In this document: positions 23,901 to 35,900 of the stretch, in pieces
Position numbering within the stretch: the stretch's first letter is position 1
How the letters are laid out: each line of letters begins with the position of its first letter
Origin: Echinometra lucunter
Taxonomy: Eukaryota; Echinodermata; Echinoidea; Camarodonta; Echinometridae
NCBI GenBank assembly: GCA_029962745.1
Contig: CM057169.1
Span: 15,756,078 to 15,820,077, forward strand
DNA length: 64,000 bases
Reading direction: 5' to 3'
Translations under genes and position numbers: made by a program
Notes under the pieces: generated by a model
What the model was told of the DNA's origin: nothing
The model's database searches: none
What the model saw: only the letters and a program-made list of their open reading frames with translations

Positions 23901-26900
23901 AAAACTGCTTTTAATGAGGGTCCTGCATATACTGTTGACAGTTGGTTATCCCAGCAATCTGTGTAAGAAGAGTTTTTGAAAGTGGTTTGCTGCTGCTCAA
24001 AACCTTATATTCATGCAAAGGATGAAAACTGAAGTTCCTGTTGTTTTCCCCCTTTTGTGCAGGTTGATATACCGGTATGTACTACCACCACATTGAGCCA
24101 GGCAGAGCTAGGGGGCTGGAGTGAGAACATCTGCCATGATGAACAAGCTCTAGAGTACTCCAGTCCATCGAGCATGGAGCTGGTACCTTACACCCCGCCC
24201 CAGCTGTACGGACCCTTCCTTCCGCAGGGAATGGATTCTGGCAACAGTATTGATGGCTGTAAGTACATTCAGGCAAACTTCCGGACAGAAATTCATTTAC
24301 TTGGTTTGAATTCACGAAAACGGGGTTGTGCATCATTCAGGGAGTTAGATTTCGAGGAACAAATCAATTATGCAAGTTGAAAGTAAGCATGCCTTTGAGA
24401 ATAAAGGTATTCTCAAATACATCCTCAACATCTTCAATTGTGCATATCCTCTCCTGTGGTCCTCGGTTGTTGCAGGGGTATTGACCTGGCACTTTGTGCA
24501 GTTATACTGAACCAAATTACTAGCCTCATCATCCAGCGGTAGTGAGATAAATGTCTCCTGGCAGTGTCTACAGCTGGAAAGGTTCCCCACCGCCACCTGT
24601 CCCGAGTCCCAAGGAGACGTACTGGAATCGCAGTATTTGCTTTCACCTGGGCACGCGTTTTCTCAGTATCATCGAGACTACACATTCTGAACAAACATCG
24701 ATTACAAATCAAGCCAGGTAGTGGCCACTCTGCCATGGATTTCAATCTCCAGAGTTACACATCACTAGTAACCCTGAAGTCTAAATTTGTTTTCTTTGAT
24801 TTCTGTCTCCATGGGTGCGTGTCCTTCTGAAAATTTACAAAGTTGAAAGCCCCATTCGGCATGTATCTTTCCAATCATGAATTGTTTCACCTGTACTTCT
24901 GATTGGCCAAAGGTGACTGTTATTTCAAAATGAGAGGTAAAATGACTTAACCCATTCGTGACAGGAATTATTTGAAGCCTGATATGATCAGCTTTTATTC
25001 TTCAAATTGGCAACACCAACATTTTTATTTTATTGCTACATTTTTGTCTCGCCCACCGGAGGTGAAGGCGAGACTAAGGGATCCAAATGTCGTCCGTCCG
25101 TCGTCCGTCCGTCGTCCGTCCGTCACAAACGTTATGAAAGATAACTTGGCAACCGTGACTCACTTTTCAACCAAACTTGGGTTGTAGATGCACTAAGGGG
25201 ACCTGCATGTTATGGTCCAGTCAGAGGTCACATGGTAAGGTCAAAGGTCATTTCAGGTCAAACGTTAAAGTTTACGTGCAAGACTCTCTTATGACACAAA
25301 ACTCTGCAACCGTGACTCACTTTTCAACCAAACTTGGGTTGTAGATGCCCTAAGCGGACCTGCATGTTATGCTCTAGTCAGAGGTCACATGGTAAGGTCA
25401 AAGGTCATTTTAGGTCAAACGTTAAAATTTACGTGCAAGACTCTCTTATGACACAAAACTCTGCAACTGTGTGACACTGTTCAATCAAACTTGGGTTGTA
25501 GATGCACTAAGGGGACCTGCATCTTATTGTCCAGTCAGAGGTCACATGGTAAGGTCAAAGGTCATTTCAGGTCAAATGTTAAAGTTGACGTGCAAGACTC
25601 TCTTATCACACATAACTTTGCAACCGTGACTCACTTTTCAACCAAACTTGGGTTGTAGATGCACTGAGGGGACCTGCATGTTATGGTCCAGTCAGAGGTC
25701 ACATGGTAAGGTCAAAGGTCATTTCAGGTCAAACGTTGAAGTTTACGTGCAAGACTCTCTTATGACTCAAAACTCTGCAACCGTGTGACACTTATCTATC
25801 AAACTTGGGTTGTCGATGCACTGAGGGGACCTGCATGTTATGGTCCAGTCATAGGTCACATGGTAAGGTCAAAGGTCATTTCAGGTCAAACATTAAAGTT
25901 TACGTGCAAGACTCTCTTATGACACAAAACTCTGCAACCGTGTGACACTTATCTATCAAACTTGGGTTGTAGATGCACTAAGGGGACCTGCATGTTATGG
26001 TCCAGTCAGAGGTCACATGGTCAGGTCAAAGGTCATTACAGGTCAAACGTTGAACGGTTAAAGTTTACGTGCAAGACTCTCTTATGACACAAAACTTTGC
26101 AACCGTGTCACACTTTTCAGTCAAACTTGGGTTGCAGATCACTAAGGGGAAGTGCATGTTATCATTCTGTTGGACTTCACATGATAAGGTGAAAGGTCAT
26201 TGGAGGTCATATGTTACAGATGTTTTCAAATTCTTGAATTTGCTTTTCCTCTGTCATTTCTTGTGTTTGGAGGTGGGTTTGTTTTTTTGCATACTAAACG
26301 ATGAAAGAATGTAAAAGGTTACATCTTTCATGATAGTGCAAATATTTGGAAATGGCCGTAAGATGTTCTTGATATCCATGGTTCAATCCTTTTGTTTCAA
26401 TCCCTTTTTGTCTCGCCCACTGGAGGTGAAGGCAAGACTAAGGGATCCAAATGGCGTCCGTCCGTCACAAATCTTAAAGTTTACTTGCAAGACTCTCTTA
26501 TGACACATAATTTGGCAACTGCTGGTCCGATGGCAACCAAACTTGGGTGGTAGATGCACTAGGGGTACCATAATGTTGCGGTGCTGTCGGAGGTCACATG
26601 GTGAGGTTAAAGGTCATTTGAGGTCACATTATTATAGAGTACCTGCAAGACTCTCTTATGACACATAACTTGGCAACTGTTGGTCCAGTGGCAACCAAAC
26701 TTGGGTGATAGATGCACTAGGGGTAACATCATGTTGTGGTGCTGTTGGAGGTCACATGGTAAGGTTAAAGGTCATTTTCGGTCAAACATTAAAGTTTACC
26801 TGCAAGACTTTCTTGTGACGTCGACCTTGTTAAGGGATGTACTTGGGGAAACTTTCGTGTTATTTAGTCACGGGTGGGCGAGACACAATCTTGCTATTGG

Positions 26901-29900
26901 CTTGTTCTTATAAAACGTCATGTATCTGAAATGAATATAAATTGACAGAAATTACGATGAGAAGTCAAAAAGTTGCCAATTTGCAGGGGAAAACGGTGAT
27001 TTTAAACTTTCTATCACATTGCCAATTTAAGGATTTTAATGCTTATTTTCCTTTAAAAAATTTTCAGGATCAAACAACGAATATTGACACAACCAAAATG
27101 GGCACAGTTTGTGTAGAATTTTTTGCTCTTTCTGCTCATGTATTTGTATGATTTTTAGAGCTTTGCATCAAAAGATATTAGGCCAAACCAAAAAATGTGG
27201 ACCTCTGTCACGAATGGGTTATCAGGGAAACTACTAGTATGTTTTTTCTTTGGATTATCTTGCTTTCTTTATCTTTATGTGCAGTTCAAGCTTCTGGTAC
27301 AATGCCTTCATCCTTCATGGCGAACGATGGAGATACACCCACAGCTCAGGGGTCAGATACAAAAGGTGAGTTCAAACCATTTTTTCAGTGTTTCCAGTGG
27401 ACTTTGGGGCATGTTTGAATGATTTCTGCAGAGAAAAGAAAAAAACATTTTTTATTCAATTTATTCACAAAACAGAGGGGGGGGGGGGGGTGATCACATG
27501 ACACAAGTTAAATCACAGAGTTGCCACTTTTTTGTTTAATGGATCACAATTTGATAAACATAATCTTTTATTTCAGATCCCAATGCAGTGCGGGGTGTGT
27601 GTGGCCTTCGTAACATGGGCAACACCTGCTTCATGAACTCGGGTCTCCAGTGCCTGCTCCACCACCCCCGCCTCTCCCTCTTCCTCCTAGACCATGAGGG
27701 GCTTCCCCAGGAGGGCATGGCCAGCCACTTCACCGAGCTCCTGCACAAGACCTGGGCAGGGGAGTACAGCGTGCTCCACCCCAGCTCCTTCAAGGACACC
27801 ATGGGTTTCATCCATCCGCAGTTCAAAGATTTTAGACAGGTAAAAGGACCCCACCTATGATTTTGTTTCAAATTCTTATCATATCGTTGTTGGTTTTACG
27901 AACCAGATAATCCTCACATTTCTGCGCACGTGTGTGGATTCACCAGTTCATAAAAACGTTGATGTAATCCCTTTCTCTCTAGATTTCTTCAAAGCTTTCT
28001 TCAAAGATTTTTATTGTAGGCCTATGCAATAGTATTGTTAGGAGCTGTCATCACAGCGCAGAAGAGTAGAGTAGCTGCGTTATATAAATTTATCTTGTTA
28101 TCATTATAATTTCTTGTTTCTGCAGCATGATGGCCAGGAGTTCCTTGCCCTTCTCCTGGACACCCTCCATGAGGAGCTGAACCAAGCCAGCCGTCCGGCC
28201 AAGAGCCAGTCCCCACCCACGGACTTCTCCGAAGAATCCAGCGATTCCCACTACGCCTCTGAGGCCTCCACCTCCAAGCTCAGCGAGCTAGAGGCGCTCG
28301 ACATCGACTCGGGGAAAGAGGAGCCACTGTCGACGAACCAGAACAACCGACGCAACAAGATGGATGAGGGAGGAGAAGAGGAAGAGGAGAGCCCTCAGGG
28401 GAGCGGAGAGAGCAAGGAGGGAAGGGGAGAAGTGGGGGCAGAAGAGGAGGAGAAAATAGATGAGGAGGAAGGGGCAACAGCTACCAAACTTCCCAGTATT
28501 GCAGAGTTCTACATGAAAGATGTGAAGACTCTTAATACAAACATGTTACAAGGAGAAGAGGTAAGAATAATTCCTACCATTTGTATTTTTCAGTTTGATT
28601 AAGAAGAAATTAGTGAGAAAATGGTGTTCTCAAACAGTAAAAAGGTCAGAAAATTGTTGATACCCTAACATAATTCTCTTGAAGTACTAATCCATGCAGT
28701 ATGACGCTAAATGGGATACATTAATAAATTTGAATGTTACAAGTCGAACACTCTGCTACTACATTGACATATAGACTGAACACAAATCCTTTTCAAAGTG
28801 TTGGGACCTTTTATTTCAAGATTGAATGCTAGGAGTTAAACCAGCCTTCACATGTTATGTATGGCTTGAACATGTTATTTATAGCATTGATTCCTGTTAA
28901 CATATTAAGTCCATGGACCGTGACCGAAATATCTCTGTATTTCTTGTCTTCCTATGCATGCAGATATCACCTTCAGTAGCTGACAGCAGTGTCAAGTTTC
29001 CAAAGAAGGACAAATCCCCCATACTGTCTTCCATCCACAACCCTATGGATCCCATTCCGGACACCAGCAACAGGTCCATTGGCAAGCCCAAGAAATCCAA
29101 TGTCCTAGCTGCCAAAAAGAACAAGGCCAATCTGAGGACCGGGGCCAACAACCAGGAAAAGTCCCAAGGAGATGGCCACAGGACGTACCAAGAAGAACCA
29201 GATGCGATCAAGAGGATGAAGATGGACCTCAGCTCTGAGAACATCGCCAAGATTTATAAAGAAACCAATGGCTTGTCACCGATGAAGTTCCATGATTATG
29301 TAACGTCAATGGACGATGCCAAGTCAGTGAACATCTTTGCAGGGAAGATGACGAACAAGTTAGCTGAGCTGGAAGGCCCTGCAGACAGCACCACTGGAGG
29401 CAAAGGTCAAATGCTTAGCAGCAAGTATGAGGATACATCCATGGAGCCAACAACGCACAGCTCGAAGCAGTTCGACAATGAGAAACTACTGGCGAGCCCC
29501 TGCGCAGATCTCTTAGACAAAGCGGGCCTGGACACTAAGTTAGGGCGGGGCTTCTTACCTAACAATCAGCAGTACTTTGCTGCCATGTGCAAAGCTAAGG
29601 ATGATCTTGGGGAAAGGATGAAGGTGGATTCATCATCTTCCTCATCGACGATGACGACAGAGAAGGGAGTGATGCTGAAGAGAGAGGAGAGAGAAGGGGA
29701 AATGGAGTGGGACTTGCATCTCCAGAGGAACCAGTCAGTTATTATTGATACATTCCAAGGACAGTTTAAAAGCACTGTAAGTCTTTTGACTTTTAGAACA
29801 AATTTTGAATAGACTTTTGTACATAACAGCCACTTATTATGGATTATTTCAGGAACAGACATTATACAAATATTGCCTGCCTAGAGGTTTGATATAACAT

Positions 29901-32900
29901 TTCACTTCCCCGAAATCAAGAATGTTTCAGCTCCAGAGCGGCGCTGAACAGTGGCAGGCTACAAACGGCTAGAGTGGTCGGCTGATTGGCGAAATGAAAG
30001 TACCGAGTAGTCGATTAATTGTCCAAAAAAATGTCTGTTTAAACGAATACCAAAAATGGGCTTTCAAAACAGCCCAACCAGGCAATATCTGTTATATTAT
30101 ATAGTCTATATAGATCTGCCATCAGAGTATTGCATTGACTGCATTATTAAACTCGCACTACTTTGCTGTAAAATAATAGGCTTGCATAATTTTTAAAAAT
30201 CCAGATAGCGCGCGCAGCATGACAACACCATAGAGATCCCATATCGGATACCTGACTACGCAGTGAGTGACGTCATGTCGGTCAACGGCGTTATATTGAC
30301 CGAGGTGACGCCAAAACCAAAATATAATTGCGATCCTTGCAGCTTTAGTCACGTGATGGTATTTTGACCAATCACTGATTCGAATCTATGTAGCCTATGT
30401 AATATAAAGTATTATCAGTTTTTACTGAGCTCACATACTACTCAGGGTGATAGGCAGGGTTCTCACTAGAAAAATATCCACACATGGTTCCCCCTCTGCG
30501 CAAAGCGCGGAAGTTTCGGAAGTTTTACGGAATAACGTGTAAAGTTAGGTGTGGTGGCAGTATATGCTATAGCAAAAGGATGGAAAAATACTTCTTGGTA
30601 AGCAGGAGTTGTTTACTAATGGCGTTATAGTAAAAATACATTGCCAAAAAGCAAAATAATCTGTGGCATTTATCATTATTGTTAGGAATATATACTCCAA
30701 TATTTTTTTACCCTTTTGCCACGCATGGTGCATTAATTTCACACATGGTTCTTCCTTGTCTGAAACCCTTTACGCATGGTATTGGAACCATGGGTGTTAT
30801 GTACTGGTGAGAACCATGGTGATAGGAGTAAACCTTTCACTCTTTGTTTCTTTGGACATTTCCTATATTTGTATCTTACAGGGACATGCAGTAAACATCT
30901 CTGTCCCCTCAACAAAAACATGTCACAAGTTTTAGCCTGGTATATACCTTTACCAGGGCTGTACATTAACCCTTTTTTTTTTCTGAAGGTGTGAGGAAAA
31001 TTCTTAAGATATATGAAAAGTGTTGTAGTTCCCTCCAAAATATTGGGGATCCAGCATTAAAATTTAGGGGCCCAAGTACATGCGTAGTGTAATTGATGCT
31101 GCTACTAATCGTAACTGTCGAATACAATGAAGCAATTTAGTCAAATGATAACAGTATTGATGATAATACATTTCTATTTTGTATGTTTTGGACAGGTTGT
31201 GTGTGCTGTTTGTGGCCATGTTTCTATTATGTTTGAGCCTTTCATGTACCTTTCTGTGCCTCTGCCTCGTGCCATGGATAAACAACTCAGTGAGTATCAA
31301 CATCTGCCTTCGCACTTTCGATCATTTGTTCACACATTGGAAATTTAAACTGTATGAAAAAGAGACTGTAGCTGTGATGTTTGATGAACAAACACAGTGT
31401 TTTTCATATTTCAGTATCATGTGATGCACAGATAAGGTGAATACTCACACGGGAGCATTTGTTTGTTGGGCTGTGGAAATTTCTGCGGTGGTTGACGTCT
31501 GTACTTGAAGATATGAATTACCACAGTCACAATTTATCATCAAAGTTCTTGGAAAATTGCTTTTTGCATTGTAGGATGGTAGAAGACATTATTTCCATAC
31601 TGTTCTTTAAGTTTGATCTCGATCACCCTGATCAAGTAAAATGTAAGATTTTTTCAATCGGCGATCTTGCTTTTCTCACATTCAATTAAATAACAATTAC
31701 AATTACTATAATTTTTCATTTTCAGTTGTAACGATCATCTCAAGCCAGGGTCTCCTACCAACCAGACACCTTATAACGCTCAGTAGGTTTGATACAGTAA
31801 GGGAGCTTCGGCATGCCTTAAAGTCCATCATCTCGAGCATCTGCGGGGGAGAGGAAGAGAGAGACGTGATCATAGCGGAAGTGCTGGATCATCATATCTC
31901 GAAGTTCTTGGTGAGTTTTTTCTTTTAGGTTGCGATTAATTATAATTGATATTTCTTTAGCGCTTTTGCCACTGGATGCCAAGCACTTTTGAGATGTCAT
32001 TCCTGGGTCAGCACTGGAGTCAAACTGCATACAAACTACCAGGCAGTGATGTTGCAAGTTCAGCGAGTACATCCACTTTCAGAATATGTCTTCATACTGT
32101 GTCCGAATTTGAGAGATTTCATTGATATACAGATGAGATAAGGGAAAGTTAAGCTTCTAAGTTGTGGCTTTTGATGCAAATTATTGATTACATATTTTAA
32201 AATGTTGGTAATTTCTCAGTATTTGCAATGTAATTGATGTGATTTAGGTGACATCAGAAATATTCAATGTCTCCACATGGAGCCAAATGTTTTTACTCAC
32301 CTTGCTACAATGTGTTCTACTGTGAGTTTAATTTGCTTTTAATTAAAACCTTTTGGTTCTTTGTATTTTTTTGGTTGTTGTTGATCTTCATACATTTTCT
32401 GAACCACAATAGGGTTAAATGGCCCAAATGCTATAATCCATTCACCTTGGCCCCATTTCATAAAACTTGTTATCATTAACAAGTTACAATAACTGTTATA
32501 AGCCACTGAAATCCTTGCATCTGATTGGCTGATAGCAAATTTGTCATAGAAATGTGGCAGTTGTTACTGATAACAAGTTTTATGAAATGGGGCTCTGATC
32601 TCCTGAATAAACCTCCAGTTTACGTGGTTCTGTGGGTTTGATTGTTATTTCTCTATATTCTTTTTTTTAGCATTCATTGTAAATATAAAACACCCTTTCT
32701 CATGATGTTCTGTCTGTAAGATTTAAAAAAAAGCTAGTACACAGTATTGAGTCTCTACATTTCAGTAAGCATGTTCTTACCGTCCTCAGGAGAATGGTAG
32801 GAACATGATTACCGAAACGTCGAGAGTGAGTAGGTCCTTTTCAGGACCACACTCATTTCCAAGAAAGAATACATGGTGTGACTTGAAGCCTTCTACTGCC

Positions 32901-35900
32901 ATACGTTCTACCGCCATGGAAACCTTCAAAGAATATTTACTAGTCAGATAAGGTTGTTATGATGTGGAACTGTCATTCTTCAATATCTGTCATCTGTTTT
33001 TCTACGTCAAATGCAGGAGGATGGTATCCAGCTGCGTTATGTCAATGACTGCTACCGCCTGCTCTATGCCTTTGAAGTCCGAAGCAATGCCCGTGAGCGA
33101 CTCTACAGCAGTCTCTGTCCAGAACAGGGTGTTGCTTCAAGCACGCAGGTCAACGCACAAACGAACTTCGACCTCTACATGAATGAACACAGTAATATGA
33201 GTTCACAGAGTGATGATGTCATTACACACATGGGCGATGCCACGCCCCCGAGCTATCAGGCTGTCACAAGCTCTCTGGATATTGAAGTCACTACATCAAC
33301 GGGGGATGAGACAAGTACCCTTGGTATGGACCAACCGCCTGATATTACATCAACATCGGGTCTTGATATGGGATTTTCGTCGAAAAGCATGCCCTCTGAG
33401 ATTGATGTCTTTTCAAACATTTCATATTTCAATGCGTCTGATGATGGGGCCTATGAGGGTGCAAGCTCGTTTGAAGGAACGCTGGCGGACAGTACGGACA
33501 CCGTGGATAAGTCATCAAGCCTGCAAGCTATGCATGGTTCATCCAGCGGGGTTGAGTCGTGGGCCGATTGTCAGACCGATTCGGTGCCTTGGGTCTCAAA
33601 GCCGCCTGAAGATGTAGTTCCTGCGAACAGTCCGACATCGGCGGTCATCGCTTCGTGGAAATCGTGTGCAATATGCCTGGAGGAGCTACCCCCGCACCAG
33701 TTGTTAACCCATCAGCCCTGCGGCGGAGTTCTTTGTGCAATCTGTATGGAGGTAAGAAACAATAACATACATGTGAATGGCATCCAATGTAGCACATCGT
33801 AATGACACCAGAATAGTCCAAGATTTCTCTAAATTGAAGCTAGTTTATCATCTCCTCTGACTAGATGGCCCCATCACAAAGCCAAGGTGATATTATGATT
33901 GCAGGGCCCTCTGGGAGAATAGTACCCAGTACCGGAAGAGGCTACCCTGGGTAAACAGTATGTGCCATTATTATTGTTATCATCAGCAGCAGCAGCAGCA
34001 GCATCATTGCTCTGCGGATCAAATTTTATTGACTATCAGGAATTGCAATTAAAAAGATTTTACATTTCACTTATCGTTTTAGGCATGTAAAAAATGTTAG
34101 TTTGTTTTGGTTTTTTTTTTCTTCATCCAATCATCCAGAGAGCTGTGAAGCATTATGGTGACCAGACTGTCAATTGTCCAGTAAGTATGAACAGGATCAC
34201 CTTTAATTTTGTATGTTTTGTATGGAAATCTCCTTTATTTCTGTGAGTTATCTGATGAAACAAATATACTTTTCAAGAATTACTAGCATGCCTTTTTTTT
34301 TTCCAGGGGGGGGGGGGGGGGTGGTTGATAAACATTAACATATTTTTTTAATCGTCCCCCTGTAGAGATATGTCAGTTCCATCTTATATAAAAAGGGTAT
34401 ATTTCTGTGAGTTATCTGATGAAACAAATATACTTTTCAAGAATTACTAGCATGCCTTTTTTTTTTCAGGGGGGGGGGGGGGTGGTTGATAAACATTAAC
34501 ATATTTTTTAATTGTCCCCATGCAGAGATATGTCAGTTCCATCTTATATAAAAAGGGGATGTTATAATTAACCCATAGAGGTACAGTGTAACCTTTAGGA
34601 GACGCTTTTGCAGTATCTGTTGGTACAGACTGTTGGGCCGTACATATACATGAGCAGAAAGAGAAAAATGCACTGACAAATTTGAGCCCATTCCCATCGC
34701 TGTATGGTGTGGCGTTCTCAAATTAGAGCACTTTAAGTGTAACTAATCATTAAACTCTTTAAATTGGCAACGCAGTGAATAATTGTTACTTACAGGCATG
34801 CTGTCTTAGCAGTCATGTATAAAAAACCAATCCAAACTAATAACTATTTTCTGATGTTTTTCTAGGTGTGTCGGCTGGAGATAGACCCAGCTACAGACTA
34901 CGTTGCTATGGCAGGAGCATCAACACCCAACCTCATGAAGAGGGTCCTGTTGATATCAGTTACTTTCAGAAATGATGTAGAAGAGGATGGGATTGTGAGG
35001 GTAAGTAGGAATCCCACTAACTTCCTGGGTAGGTTTTAAAAAAGCTGACTACAGGGAACTATTCTCAAGGGGTTTTATTTCTTCTTCTTCTTTCTGTTTG
35101 AGGTTCTGAGCTGATATCCTGTATGCAGAATACTCTAATTGTAAGTTTAAAGGGTTTGCATGGTCCAGACAAGACAAGCTATATAGCCAAAGCTTTCACA
35201 CTGTTTTAACCCATTCGTGACAGGAATCATTTAAAGCCTAATTTGATCAGCTGTTATTCTTCAAATTGGCAACGTCAACTTTTTTATTTTATTGCTACAT
35301 TTTTCTTATAAAACATCATGCATCTGAAATGAATATAAATTGACAGAAATTATGATAAGTCAAAAAGTTGCCAATTTGCAGGGGAAAACAGTGATTTTAA
35401 ACTTTTAAACATTGCCAATTTAAGGATTTTAATGCTTATTTTCCTTTTAAAAAATTCAGCATCAAATAAAATATTGACGCAACCAAAATGGGGACAGTAT
35501 GTGTAGAATTTTTTGCTCATTCTGCTCATGTATTTGGTATGATTTTTAGGGCTTTGCATCAAAAGATATTAGGCCAAACCACAAAATGTGGACCCTCTGT
35601 CACGAATGGGTTAACGCGAAACCCCATTATTTCCAATTTATAGGTCTTGTGGTGGAGGGTCACATATATACTTTGTTTCCTGTGAGCACCCCTGCGTACC
35701 AAGACAACCTCCAGTGTCTCCTTCAGGTGATCTTTCTATACAGGTTTTGCTCTCCCCAAAGTTTATTTTCATTTGGGTAAATGAATCTTATGAGCAGACT
35801 GGTAGATGCAAATGTAAGTCATCTCATGAAATTTTTCATTCTGAGGAACTCTGCAGAGTAACCAGTTCAGACACTGAGGATTGATGTTGTTTGGCACTAG

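Noticed and set aside
25271..26064. The 157-bp array as a CRISPR array
   Set aside because: Whole units are near-identical with no unique spacers, the period is too long, and the genome is eukaryotic.
28280..29862. Minus-strand frames (65-117 codons) over the USP exons
   Set aside because: Shadows of the acidic, Ser/Lys-rich plus-strand coding sequence. Pro/Leu-rich low complexity, no splice support.
31818..32072. Minus-strand 84-codon frame over a USP exon
   Set aside because: Antisense to the exon 31726-31910 and its intron. No supporting splice or family evidence.
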